The position numbers and the translations under genes are program-made. Of a DNA stretch of 64,000 bases, positions 1 to 9,049 are shown in pieces (positions within the stretch are counted from its first letter, which is position 1; every line of letters starts with the position of its first letter). Below the pieces are notes generated by a model that did no database searches, was not told where the DNA came from, and saw only the letters and a program-made list of their open reading frames with translations. Source of the stretch: an uncultured Eubacterium sp. (lineage in GTDB: Bacteria > Bacillota > Clostridia > Lachnospirales > Lachnospiraceae); the NCBI RefSeq assembly GCF_937958975.1, contig NZ_CALGRE010000045.1, positions 1 through 64,000 on the forward strand, written 5' to 3'.

Positions 1-1194
1 CCGGCACATTTTCCGAGGGATGCCCATGGACTTGCAATGTTTGATGGTACGCCGCTTTATGAATATGCTGACCCGAGACTTGGGGAACACCCGGACTGGG
101 GAACAAAGGTTTTTGACTATTCTAAAACTGAAGTAAGCAATTTTCTTATTGCAAATGCATTATTTTGGGTAGAAAAATATCATATTGACGGTTTGAGAGT
201 GGATGCGGTTGCCTCTATGCTTTATCTGGATTATGGCAGGGAGGATGGACAATGGATACCAAATAAATATGGAAAAAACGAAAATCTGGAAGCCATAGAA
301 TTTTTTAAGCATTTAAGCAGTATTATGAGATATAGAAATCCAAGAGCATATGTGATTGCAGAGGAATCCACAGCGTGGCCAAGAGTAACGATGTCACCTG
401 AGGATGGTGGCTTAGGATTTTCTTATAAGTGGAATATGGGATGGATGCATGATTTTCTTGAGTATACAAAGCTTGACCCATATTTTAAGAAAAACAATCA
501 TAACAAAATGACATTTGGATTGACATATGCTTTCAGTGAGAATTTTATTTTGGTTCTTTCCCATGATGAAGTAGTTCATCTAAAGTGTTCCATGATAAAT
601 AAAATGCCGGGCTATCCTTCTGACAAGTTTAAAAATTTGAAAACGGCATATACTTTTATGATGGGACATCCGGGACGAAAATTGTTATTTATGGGACAGG
701 AGTTCGCGCAGCTTCAGGAATGGTCAGAAAAGAGAAGTCTGGATTGGTATCTTTTAGAGGAGCCGGAGCATAAAGATATGCAGGAGTTTGTGAAGACGCT
801 TCTTCATATGTATAAAAGTTATCCGGCATTGTATACCGAGACAAAGGGATATAAAGCGTTTGAGTGGATTAACGCAAATGATGCGGAGAGAAGTATATTT
901 AGCTTTATTAGAAAAACAACAGAGGCAGATTATAAAAATTCGATTGGTTTTGTATGTAATTTTACACCGGTAGAGAGGCCTGATTATGTAGTTGGTGTAC
1001 CGAAAGCGGGAACCTACAAGAGAATCCTTACAACGGAAACAGGAGATACCGAGGTAGTAAAATACAAGGCAAAGAAAGATGAATGCGATGGAAAGCCTTA
1101 TAGGCTTGAGATTTCATTAAGACCTTTTGAATCAGTAGTTTTTGAATTTCCCAAGGTTGTTAAAAGAAAAACAAAAAGCACAAAAAAGAAATAA
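1..1194 (+). CDS. glgB: 1,4-alpha-glucan branching enzyme, C-terminal part (cut by window edge)
   Basis: The reading frame is already open at base 1 (PAHFPRDAHGLAMFDGTP...), so the gene begins outside the window and the ATG at 37 is internal. GlgB (GH13) cuts alpha-1,4-glucan and rejoins it as alpha-1,6 branches during glycogen synthesis in the cytoplasm. Visible are GH13 region II with the nucleophile Asp (GLRVDAVASMLY), region III with the acid/base Glu (VIAEESTAWP) and region IV (LSHDEVVH), then the C-terminal all-beta domain and a Lys-rich tail. The catalytic residues match active GlgB. A hairpin follows the stop. It belongs functionally with glgC/glgD about 12 kb downstream, though it is not in the same operon. 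Confidence 0.96.
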   Translation, partial: PAHFPRDAHGLAMFDGTPLYEYADPRLGEHPDWGTKVFDYSKTEVSNFLIANALFWVEKYHIDGLRVDAVASMLYLDYGREDGQWIPNKYGKNENLEAIEFFKHLSSIMRYRNPRAYVIAEESTAWPRVTMSPEDGGLGFSYKWNMGWMHDFLEYTKLDPYFKKNNHNKMTFGLTYAFSENFILVLSHDEVVHLKCSMINKMPGYPSDKFKNLKTAYTFMMGHPGRKLLFMGQEFAQLQEWSEKRSLDWYLLEEPEHKDMQEFVKTLLHMYKSYPALYTETKGYKAFEWINANDAERSIFSFIRKTTEADYKNSIGFVCNFTPVERPDYVVGVPKAGTYKRILTTETGDTEVVKYKAKKDECDGKPYRLEISLRPFESVVFEFPKVVKRKTKSTKKK

Positions 1195-1208
1195 AGTTTG
1201 AATGATAG

Positions 1209-1234
1209 AAGGGCAGTCGTGTAGCTGCCCTTTG
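1209..1234 (+). terminator. Hairpin after glgB
   Basis: A perfect 8-bp inverted repeat (1209-1216 with 1225-1232, arms AAGGGCAG/CTGCCCTT, 8-nt loop) ends in a short TTT run. The T tract is weak, so termination may be partial, with read-through into the next gene. Confidence 0.55.
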
Positions 1235-1264
1235 TCAGCATAAAAGGTTTGCTTGGAGAAAAGA

Positions 1265-3379
1265 ATGAAAAAAGTAATAATTGTAATTGTAATTTTAATT
1301 ATATTAGGCGCAGCTATAACCATTGGCGTTATGTATAATCAGAAGCAGTCAGAAAAAAAAGAAAAAGAAATCAATGTAAGTCAGGTTACAGATAGTATAC
1401 CGGATGTTAATATATACTATGATGGAGAAATTATAGGGACTATAGATGGTTATACAATGGAGATGAATCATGGACATATGAGAGACAATATTGTACCGGT
1501 TCTCCCTGATAACACTGTGCCAATGGAAATCAGAGTAAACAAAAATAAAGTTAAAAGTTTATCTTATGAAGTGACTTATGCTGAAAACGATAAACTCATA
1601 GATAATGGTAGTATTGACGGATTAGAAGAAAAGGATGGGAAAATATTTTTTGATTATCATGCCAGTGCCATTATGGAGCAAGGACAGGAGTATCTGCTTA
1701 AATTTACAATGCAGACAGATAAGCATGAAAAAATATATTATTATACCAGAGTGATGTCAATTGGAGAGGATATTATCGGGAAGCAGATTGATTTTGCAAA
1801 AGACTTTAGTGATAAGACTTTTGACGAGGAAAAATCGTCAGAGCTGGCGGCTTATTTAGAGCCAAATTCTGAGTATGCCAGCGATAGTTTAGGTGAGACT
1901 ACAATTAGGTCAAATTATGGTATGTTAATTTGGAAAACGCTTCACCCCGAAAAAATTACAAAGAGTAAAGTTTATATAAAGGATTTTTGTATTAAGGATA
2001 GTGGGGAAGCAGGAACTTATACGATGAATTATCAGATTAAGGCAAAAAATGCCCAGAAAATTGAGGAAACGTATAATGTTTCTGAGACAATTACTGTGTG
2101 GACTTTTTCGGGTAAACAGTATGTCTTGGCATATAATAGAGAAGTCAATCAAATTTGGGAAGCAAACAAAAATAATGTGGGTAATAGTTTTATCGACTTG
2201 GGAATACAAAAGCAGTCTGCGATAAAACATATAGAAAGTGAAAAGCAGAATTTTATATCTTACGCAATAAATGGAGACGTATATACAATGGACACTGTAA
2301 ATAAAAAGTTTGCGCAAGTATATCATGCGAAGGCTGCAAATAGTGAACAATTATATAAAATCCGTTCTAAAGTGCTCAAAGTAAATGATGACGGAAATAC
2401 CGAATATATGATTTATGGATATAGTCCGAGTAAAAACCATGTGGGGAAAAATGGGATATCTATTATGGAATATAGCTGGAAGGAAAATAAATCCATAGAA
2501 AAGGCATTTATTCCATGTGACGAGCCGGCACAGATATTAGAAACACAGATGTCACAGCTCTGTTATGAGGGGGATGGTACCCTTTATATTATGCTTGGGA
2601 GAACTGTGTATTTTGCAAATCTGAGAACAAAGGAATGGGGAACATTAATAGAGAATATGGAAGATGGCTGTTTGACAGTAAATGAACAGGGAACGGTAAT
2701 TGCTTACAATACAAATGGAAGCAGACTAAATAGTGACAGTATTACGATTGTTAATTTGGTGAATGGCAACAAAAATGAGATTTTGGCAGATAAGGGTGAC
2801 AAAATTACGGTATGTGGGTACACAGGAGCAAATCTTGTTTATGGAACAGGGAAAATATCCCCGAATAAGAACTATACCAGCTTTCCTATTGGGGAATTAA
2901 AGATAGTAGATGAGAATTTAAAAGAAGTAAAATCTTACTCACAGCGTGGAATTACGATGACGGATGTTGAGATAACGGATACGATTATCAGCTTTAAACG
3001 TTTTAGAAAAGGCAAACGAATAGATGATGACCAGCTTCTTGACAATACAGAGGATAAAGTACAGGTGGCAAATTCCAGTTATTATAGTGACGATATGAAA
3101 ATGCGTGAATTGGCACTGTCTTTTACAAATAAATTAGATGCAAATATAGAACTATCTATTGGTAAATGGGGAGAACTACAGTTTCGCAGTAATTCGGAGG
3201 TGAAATCTGAGTTTGTGACAAAAAAAGAAGGAAAGTTTTATGTTTATGGTTATGGAAAGCTGCAGGGAATTTATACGAGCAGAAAAAAAGCCGAGGAAGC
3301 AGCGAGAGAGGCTTATGGCCTGGTAACCGATGAAAAGGGAAGCAAGATATGGGTGTTTGAAGAACATTATTCATCATAA
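1265..3379 (+). CDS. Unrecognised membrane-anchored extracytoplasmic protein
   Basis: I do not recognise a named family. The start is the ATG at 1265, with GGAGA just upstream; a TTG at 1253 in frame would place that ribosome site inside the gene. The 704-residue product has one N-terminal hydrophobic segment (about residues 4-25) and then a long hydrophilic region, so it should be a signal-anchored or exported protein. The middle (about residues 290-600) has spaced short beta-like units such as GDVYTMD and GTLYIMLGRTVYFANL, suggesting a beta-propeller. The last ~55 residues (FYVYGYGKLQGIYTSRKKA...) look like a small compact C-terminal domain. It lies between glgB and a bidirectional terminator, so it may be read with glgB. 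Function unknown. Confidence 0.8.
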   Translation: MKKVIIVIVILIILGAAITIGVMYNQKQSEKKEKEINVSQVTDSIPDVNIYYDGEIIGTIDGYTMEMNHGHMRDNIVPVLPDNTVPMEIRVNKNKVKSLSYEVTYAENDKLIDNGSIDGLEEKDGKIFFDYHASAIMEQGQEYLLKFTMQTDKHEKIYYYTRVMSIGEDIIGKQIDFAKDFSDKTFDEEKSSELAAYLEPNSEYASDSLGETTIRSNYGMLIWKTLHPEKITKSKVYIKDFCIKDSGEAGTYTMNYQIKAKNAQKIEETYNVSETITVWTFSGKQYVLAYNREVNQIWEANKNNVGNSFIDLGIQKQSAIKHIESEKQNFISYAINGDVYTMDTVNKKFAQVYHAKAANSEQLYKIRSKVLKVNDDGNTEYMIYGYSPSKNHVGKNGISIMEYSWKENKSIEKAFIPCDEPAQILETQMSQLCYEGDGTLYIMLGRTVYFANLRTKEWGTLIENMEDGCLTVNEQGTVIAYNTNGSRLNSDSITIVNLVNGNKNEILADKGDKITVCGYTGANLVYGTGKISPNKNYTSFPIGELKIVDENLKEVKSYSQRGITMTDVEITDTIISFKRFRKGKRIDDDQLLDNTEDKVQVANSSYYSDDMKMRELALSFTNKLDANIELSIGKWGELQFRSNSEVKSEFVTKKEGKFYVYGYGKLQGIYTSRKKAEEAAREAYGLVTDEKGSKIWVFEEHYSS

Positions 3380-3391
3380 AAGTGTATAAAG

Positions 3392-3456
3392 AGAGGAGTG
3401 TGCAATATTTATTTTCGCAGATGGCGAATGAAATCTATGCAGACTCCTCTTTTTTA
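3392..3456. terminator. Terminator between convergent genes
   Basis: AGAGGAGTGTGCA (3392-3404) pairs with TGCAGACTCCTCT (3438-3450) with one mismatch, followed by six T on the + strand. It ends the gene at 1265 and lies just past the stop of the minus-strand aminopeptidase, so it can serve both, though the U tract is good only for the + strand. Confidence 0.8.
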
Positions 3457-3462
3457 AAATAA

Positions 3463-4578
3463 TTACATTAGATTTTCGGGATTCAGGCATTGCAACTCAT
3501 CTGGAATGAATCGTCCGTCTTTTCTGATGAGCACATCATCAAAGTAAATTTCTCCGCCTCCAAATTCCGGTGTCTGTATCCATACTAAATCCCAATGAAT
3601 AGCTGATTTATTGCCATTTGGCGCTTCGTCGTAACAGTTCCCCGGTGTGAAATGAATAGATCCTTTAATTTTTTCGTCAAATAAAATGTCTTTCATCGGC
3701 TTGGTAATATAAGGGTTTACACCAATTGCAAACTCGCCCACATATCTGGCGCCCTCGTCTGTATCAAAGATTTTGTTAATCCGTTCTGTGTCGTTTGCAA
3801 CGGCATCAATAATTTTTCCATCTTTAAATGTCAGTTTTATATTTTCGAAAGTAAATCCCTGTAAAACGCTTGGCGTATTATATTGGATAGTTCCGTTTAC
3901 AGAATTGCGCACAGGGGCTGTATAAACTTCACCGTCAGGAATGTTCATATTTCCGGCACAGGGAATCGCAGGAATATCTTTAATAGAAAACGATATATCT
4001 GTTCCGGGACCGGTCATACGCACTTTGTCAGTTTTATTCATTAAATCAATGAGAGGCTGCATTGCATTTAACATTTTATTGTAATCTAATGTACAGACAT
4101 CAAAATAAAAATTTTCAAAAGCCTCTAAACTCATATTAGAGAGCTGTGCCATTGCATAGTTGGGATAGCGAAGAACTACCCATTTTGTTTTGGGAACGCG
4201 AATATCGTTGTGGACTTCTTTTTGATAGATTGTTTCATAAATATGCATCTGTTTTTCGGGAACATCTGAAAGCTCTGCGATGTTATCGGTTCCCCGTATT
4301 GCAATATAACAGTCCATTTCAGACATTTCTTTTGCATCAATCTCTGCCATCAGTTTCATTTGTTCTTCATTGCAGTTGAGCAGAACTTCTCTCTGCAGGG
4401 TCGTGTCTGTATTGTGTACAAAAGGTAATCCGCCTGCATTATATGTTTCTTTTACGAGAGCCCTTGCAAGCGTTTTTGTAGTATCACCGATATAGTGGAT
4501 ATATACTTTTTCTCCGGGCTGGACTTTCACTGAGTAGTTTACCAGATTGTAAGCCAGCTTTTTAATTCTTTCATCCAT
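3463..4578 (-). CDS. M29 family aminopeptidase (AmpS/PepS-like)
   Basis: A 371-residue cytoplasmic metallo-aminopeptidase that removes N-terminal residues from peptides. The M29 metal site can be read in order: Glu in NIPDGEVYTAP, Glu in GARYVGEFAIG, His in GSIHFTPGNCYDE, and the His/Asp pair in SAIHWDLVW. Length is usual for the family (about 370-410). The start ATG follows a strong GAGGAGG. It is a single-gene unit, divergent from the SbcD-like gene and convergent with the unknown gene at 1265. The family is often annotated leucyl aminopeptidase; the substrate range here cannot be read from sequence. Confidence 0.95.
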   Translation of the reverse strand: MDERIKKLAYNLVNYSVKVQPGEKVYIHYIGDTTKTLARALVKETYNAGGLPFVHNTDTTLQREVLLNCNEEQMKLMAEIDAKEMSEMDCYIAIRGTDNIAELSDVPEKQMHIYETIYQKEVHNDIRVPKTKWVVLRYPNYAMAQLSNMSLEAFENFYFDVCTLDYNKMLNAMQPLIDLMNKTDKVRMTGPGTDISFSIKDIPAIPCAGNMNIPDGEVYTAPVRNSVNGTIQYNTPSVLQGFTFENIKLTFKDGKIIDAVANDTERINKIFDTDEGARYVGEFAIGVNPYITKPMKDILFDEKIKGSIHFTPGNCYDEAPNGNKSAIHWDLVWIQTPEFGGGEIYFDDVLIRKDGRFIPDELQCLNPENLM

Positions 4579-4632
4579 ATTAACCTCCTCATGTGTTAAT
4601 TAAAATTTCCATATTTTATATAAATATACATT

Positions 4633-4638
4633 ATTATA
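4633..4638 (-). promoter_or_regulatory. Probable -10 element of the M29 aminopeptidase gene
   Basis: On the minus strand a perfect TATAAT is preceded by TGG, an extended -10 (TGn). No good -35 is visible at 17 bases. It lies about 55 bases upstream of the start codon. Confidence 0.55.
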
Positions 4639-4694
4639 CCACAGCCATGTACAGAAAAACTAAAAAATCAAGGGACAGCTTGCAGGGCTTAGAA

Positions 4695-4723
4695 TTGACC
4701 GAAAATTCTATTAATGATATACT
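4695..4723 (+). promoter_or_regulatory. Sigma-A-type promoter for the sbcD-sbcC-like pair
   Basis: TTGACC (4695-4700), a 17-base spacer and TATACT (4718-4723): five of six matches in each box with ideal spacing. The distance to the ATG at 4754 is 30 bases, which leaves a short leader containing the GGGAGGT ribosome site. Confidence 0.75.
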
Positions 4724-4753
4724 TAAGAATAGTATAAAATGGCGGGAGGTACT

Positions 4754-5818
4754 ATGCGTTTTATTCATACAGGAGATATTCATTTAGGCGCTACGCCTGA
4801 GAGTAAAAAAGGTTGGGCAAAGAGCCGTGGAGATGAAATCTGGCATACATTTGAGAGATTAATAAAGCGAATCAAGGAAGAGCCGGTTGATTTGTTTATT
4901 ATTGCGGGAGATTTGTTTCACAGACAGCCTCTTTTAAGGGAGTTGAAAGAAGTAGACTATTTATTTTCCACGATACCGGAAACTAAAATTGTACTTTGTG
5001 CAGGAAATCACGATGCTATGAAAAAAGGTTCGTTTTATGAAGGATATCAGTGGAGTGACAATGTTATTTTTTTGGGCGACAGAAACATAGAGAAGGTTGA
5101 AATTGAGGAGTTAAATACCTGTGTGTATGGACTGAGTTATCATCAGACAGAAATTAGAGAAGCTCTTTATGACCGGATTATCGTAGACAGACCGGATATG
5201 ATTAATATTCTGGTTGCTCATGGTGGTGATGAAAAGCATATACCTATGAATAGAAAAAAAATTGCGATGTCCGGTTTCGATTATGTTGCAATGGGGCATA
5301 TTCATAAGCCGTTTATGGATGAAAAGTATAAAATGGCTTATTGTGGCTCTCTGGAACCAATTGATGTAAATGATATGGGTCAAAGAGGGTATATATATGG
5401 TGAGGTTGATAAAAAGGGCTTAGAATTAGAGCTAATTCCTTTTTCTAAGAGAATCTATATGGATTTGGATTTTACGGTTACCCCAACAGCTACAAATATG
5501 GAGATAAGACACCGGCTCATGGATATTTTCGAGGAGAGAGGCCGGGAGAATATGTACCGTATTACATTTAATGGGTATCGGGCCCCTGAGTTTATAATTG
5601 ATTTTGAGGAGCTTCAGGATTGTGGAAATATTGTATCTGTTATAGATGAAACAATTCCGGATTTTGATTTTGAGGAGCTATATGAGGATAATAAGGACAA
5701 TATATTAGGAATGTTTATCGGTAAATATTTAGAAAAGGAATCTTTAAATACGATGCAGCAGAAGGCCCTTTATTATGGGACAAAGGCATTAGCGCAGGCT
5801 ATGGAGGATAAAACATGA
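4754..5818 (+). CDS. SbcD/Mre11-type metallophosphoesterase, DNA repair exonuclease subunit
   Basis: A 354-residue calcineurin-like phosphoesterase with the full two-metal motif set: GDIHLG (residues 7-12), GDLFHR (52-57), GNHD (84-87), AHGGDEKH (155-162) and GHIHKP (181-186). It should be the nuclease half of an SbcCD-like complex that trims DNA ends and hairpins. The start is the ATG at 4754, because GGGAGGT at 4744-4750 sits inside the longer frame beginning at 4739. The TGA overlaps the ATG of the next gene (ATGA), so the two are translationally coupled. Its size and partner resemble the Bacillus YhaO/YhaN pair more than classical SbcD/SbcC, so I leave the symbol blank. Confidence 0.92.
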   Translation: MRFIHTGDIHLGATPESKKGWAKSRGDEIWHTFERLIKRIKEEPVDLFIIAGDLFHRQPLLRELKEVDYLFSTIPETKIVLCAGNHDAMKKGSFYEGYQWSDNVIFLGDRNIEKVEIEELNTCVYGLSYHQTEIREALYDRIIVDRPDMINILVAHGGDEKHIPMNRKKIAMSGFDYVAMGHIHKPFMDEKYKMAYCGSLEPIDVNDMGQRGYIYGEVDKKGLELELIPFSKRIYMDLDFTVTPTATNMEIRHRLMDIFEERGRENMYRITFNGYRAPEFIIDFEELQDCGNIVSVIDETIPDFDFEELYEDNKDNILGMFIGKYLEKESLNTMQQKALYYGTKALAQAMEDKT

Positions 5819-7716
5819 TTATTAAAGATATTCAATTGACAAACTTTGGAAAATTTAATCATAAGTTGGTATCCCTTGAGCCGGGCCTCAATATAATTTA
5901 CGGTGAAAATGAGGCGGGTAAGACAACGCTTCATACGTTTATTAGAGGTATGCTTTTTGGCATTGAGAAGCAGCGTGGAAAAGCGAGCATCAAAGACACA
6001 TACTCTAAGTATGAACCTTGGGAAAACCCGGCAAATTATCAGGGAATGATGCGCATAGAAAGTGAGGGAATTACTTACCGTATAGAGCGGAATTTTAGCA
6101 GAGAGCATAAAAGTTTTAAAGTGGTCAATGAAGATTTAGGTGTGGAATTGGCAAGTGAAGAAATTGAACATTTATTTTCCGGCCTGGATGAAAACTGCTA
6201 TTATAATACGATTAGTATCAGTCAGTTGGGAAGCGTCACAGACAAAGAATTAGAAGCGATTTTAAAAAATTATGCGGCAAACCTTGGCTCTACAAAATCA
6301 ATGGAAATTGACATAAAAGATGCTTTTGAGGAATTGGAGGCGGAGAGAAAGAAGATTGCTTCGGATAATAAAATCGGAGAAGAAGATATTATTTTAAAAT
6401 CCATACGAAATTCCACCGACCAATTAGAGATATTAGAGCGTGAACAGCATGGAATTATAGCTTCACTGGAACAGAAAAGAGAGGCATCGATAAGGTTGGA
6501 AGAACAGAAAAAAGAATTATCTGCCTTAGATGCGAAAAGACTGGAAGAGTTGGCAAAACAAAATGAAAGAAAAGATAATCTGTATCAGGAGATATTGTCA
6601 TATACAGCAGATATAGAAAAGTATTCTTCTACGTTGGAACAAATCCGGGAGCATAAAAAAACGTTAGAAACGGAACTAAAAAACAAAGGGATAGATGACT
6701 GGAACACGATGGATTTGCTGACGGAAAAGGTTGTCAATAGAAGTAATATGCCAATAGTATTTATTATATTTACGATGGCATGCATAGGCGCGGCAATTGG
6801 TTTCTCGATAGGAAATATAGAAATGCTATCATTGTCAGAGTATTGGTTGAGACCTCTGGTTTGCATTGGATGTGCGGCATTTTTTGGAATACTTTCTATT
6901 GTTAAATATCATTTTAATAAAAAAAAGAGACGAAAGAAATTAGAGAAATTAAAGGAACTTAAACTCGTTTTGGATAAGCTGGATGCGGCAAAACATGAGG
7001 AATTATATGCTGAACGTCAGATGAGCAGCAAAAAAGAGGCCTTAGAGGCGGCACAGGAGTTGATTCAGGGAGAGGAAGAAAAAGAAGTAAAATCAGAGGA
7101 TTATAGCCAGAAATTAAGAGAGATTGAGAGTCAGGAAAGAGAAATAAACGAGTCTGTCTCAAAGTCAAGATGGATACTTGAACAAAAGAAAGAGAGAGAA
7201 ATTGAACTGGAAAGCCATATTGAAGAATTGAATCATAGGATAGAGGTGATACATAGGGCAAAGGTTGAAATCAGTGCGATAGAAGAGGCTAAGAAAAATA
7301 TTGAAGAGATTGCAGCTGAGATTAGAAACAGTTTCGGCAAGAAATTAAATGAACGTGCTTCTTATTATATGTCTAAGATTACAAACGGAAAGTATGACAG
7401 TTTATCCATAGATGACAGGTTAAATATTTCTATTAATGGCAAGAGGTCTTTAATTCCTGCCTCAAAGCTGAGCAAGGGAACAGTAGAACAGATTTATATG
7501 GCGCTTCGTCTGGGTGCGGCAGATATTATTTTTGAGAAAGATAAAAAACCGATTCTTTTAGATGATGCATTTGTTATGTATGATAATAAGCGCATGGGAA
7601 ATACAATGAAATTTATGGCTGAAAATATGGAACAGGTAATTATATTCTCGTGCCATACAAGAGAAAAAGTCATGGCGGACAAGCTCCAGATAAAACATAA
7701 TTTTATTAAACTATAA
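5815..7716 (+). CDS. SbcC/YhaN-like AAA ATPase with two membrane segments
   Basis: An SMC/Rad50-like ATPase of 633 residues, the ATPase half paired with the upstream nuclease. The Walker A is at residues 30-38 (GENEAGKTT). Near the C-terminus are an ABC-type signature (LSKGTVEQIYMALRLG, about 550-565) and a Walker B (PILLDDAFVMYD, about 579-590). Between them lie long coiled coils interrupted by two hydrophobic segments (about 310-332 and 342-363) instead of a CxxC zinc hook. The protein is shorter than SbcC (about 1000). The paired membrane segments fit the YhaN-like subfamily and suggest attachment to the membrane. A strong terminator follows. Confidence 0.9.
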   Translation: MIIKDIQLTNFGKFNHKLVSLEPGLNIIYGENEAGKTTLHTFIRGMLFGIEKQRGKASIKDTYSKYEPWENPANYQGMMRIESEGITYRIERNFSREHKSFKVVNEDLGVELASEEIEHLFSGLDENCYYNTISISQLGSVTDKELEAILKNYAANLGSTKSMEIDIKDAFEELEAERKKIASDNKIGEEDIILKSIRNSTDQLEILEREQHGIIASLEQKREASIRLEEQKKELSALDAKRLEELAKQNERKDNLYQEILSYTADIEKYSSTLEQIREHKKTLETELKNKGIDDWNTMDLLTEKVVNRSNMPIVFIIFTMACIGAAIGFSIGNIEMLSLSEYWLRPLVCIGCAAFFGILSIVKYHFNKKKRRKKLEKLKELKLVLDKLDAAKHEELYAERQMSSKKEALEAAQELIQGEEEKEVKSEDYSQKLREIESQEREINESVSKSRWILEQKKEREIELESHIEELNHRIEVIHRAKVEISAIEEAKKNIEEIAAEIRNSFGKKLNERASYYMSKITNGKYDSLSIDDRLNISINGKRSLIPASKLSKGTVEQIYMALRLGAADIIFEKDKKPILLDDAFVMYDNKRMGNTMKFMAENMEQVIIFSCHTREKVMADKLQIKHNFIKL

Positions 7717-7759
7717 AACTAACAGTATTTTCAAGAGATAGTGCTGTATAGAGTTAAAA

Positions 7760-7814
7760 AAACAGAGCAGATATTGAAAATTAGTGAAATTTTTAATATC
7801 TGCTCTGTTTTTGT
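7760..7814. terminator. Strong bidirectional terminator
   Basis: A 16-bp perfect inverted repeat (7760-7775 AAACAGAGCAGATATT; 7795-7810 its complement) is flanked by runs of A on the left and T on the right, so it can end both the SbcC-like gene (+) and prs (-). Confidence 0.92.
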
Positions 7815-7844
7815 ATTTAACTGTAAGAAAACATAATTAACAAA

Positions 7845-9020
7845 TTATTTTTGCTTGTTTTTATATTCATTCACTTTCTTTGTGATTCGTTCTGCAGGAT
7901 TTAATAAATCGCTGATAGAGGAATCGTGATTTAATCGGTCTATAAAGAGTGCAGTATATTTTGCCACGTCGACATTGATATACCATTCTCTGGAGAGCAG
8001 TCCCGGAGTCTGATAAATACAGTTTGTTGTCATGACTCTGTAGATTAATCCATCTTCATAGGCCTTGTCAAATCGCTCTAATCCGCTTGTAAAAAGACCA
8101 AATGTAGAAGCAACAAAAACTCTGTTTGCTTTACGCTTTTTGAGCTGTTTTGCTACATCTAACATACTGTCACCGGATGATATCATATCATCGATAATCA
8201 GTACATCTTTACCTTCAACAGATTCTCCGAGATATTCATGAGCCACAATCGGGTTCCTTCCGTCTACTATAGTCGTATAATCACGGCGCTTGTAAAACAT
8301 TCCCATGTTAATTCCAAGTACATTTGCAAAGTAAACAACTCTTCCCATTGCCCCCTCATCAGGACTGATTACCATTAAATGGTCGGCATCAATGATTAAA
8401 TCATCCACATTTCTCAAAAGATTTTTGATAAACTGATATGTTGGCATTATAGATTCAAATCCGCTGACAGGAATTGCGTTATTCACACGAGGGTCGTGGG
8501 CATCAAATGTAAGAATATTATCTACTCCCATATTCACCAGTTCCTGAAGCATTACTGCACAATCCATAGATTCTCTCGAAGAACGTCTATGCTGTCTGCT
8601 CTCATAAAGGAAAGGCATAATAACTGTAATCTTTCTTGCCTTGCCGCTGGCAGCTGCAATAACCCTTTTGATATCGGCATAGTGGTCATCAGGAGACATA
8701 TGGTTTTTATGACCGCATACAGTATATTCAACACTATAATTTGTCACATCGTCAATTATGTAAAGGTCACATCCACGAACCGTGTCTCTTAAAGTACATT
8801 TTGCTTCTCCGGTACCAAATCTTGGTGTATCTACATTTAAAAGATAAGAATCTTTCACATATCCCTTAAATGTAATCGGTGACTCTTTTGCCTCAATTCT
8901 TTCGCTTCTCCAGTCAGATATGTATGCATCAACAGTCTGTCCTAAAGCTTTGCTTCCTGATAATGCTACGATGGCGAGTGGTCCAACAGGAATAGATTCA
9001 ATAAATTTTTTGATAGCCAT
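7845..9020 (-). CDS. prs: Ribose-phosphate pyrophosphokinase, long form
   Basis: Makes PRPP from ribose-5-phosphate and ATP for nucleotide, His and Trp synthesis. The 391-residue product has the family landmarks: RQHRRSSRES (the RQDRK-type ATP loop, altered), DAHDPRVNN, SPDEGAMGR, and the PRPP-binding loop VLIIDDMISSGDSML (about 275-290). It is some 75 residues longer than the common ~315-residue enzyme, with extra sequence near the N-terminus (SDWRSERIEAKESPITF...) and in the region after GCDLYIIDD. The start is the ATG at 9020: GGAGGAG lies just upstream and would be inside the frame beginning at 9038. Last gene of the dnaD-dnaC-prs operon, 29 bases after dnaC. Confidence 0.93.
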   Translation of the reverse strand: MAIKKFIESIPVGPLAIVALSGSKALGQTVDAYISDWRSERIEAKESPITFKGYVKDSYLLNVDTPRFGTGEAKCTLRDTVRGCDLYIIDDVTNYSVEYTVCGHKNHMSPDDHYADIKRVIAAASGKARKITVIMPFLYESRQHRRSSRESMDCAVMLQELVNMGVDNILTFDAHDPRVNNAIPVSGFESIMPTYQFIKNLLRNVDDLIIDADHLMVISPDEGAMGRVVYFANVLGINMGMFYKRRDYTTIVDGRNPIVAHEYLGESVEGKDVLIIDDMISSGDSMLDVAKQLKKRKANRVFVASTFGLFTSGLERFDKAYEDGLIYRVMTTNCIYQTPGLLSREWYINVDVAKYTALFIDRLNHDSSISDLLNPAERITKKVNEYKNKQK

Positions 9021-9049
9021 TGTAAAATTCTCCTCCATGTGTAAAAGTG

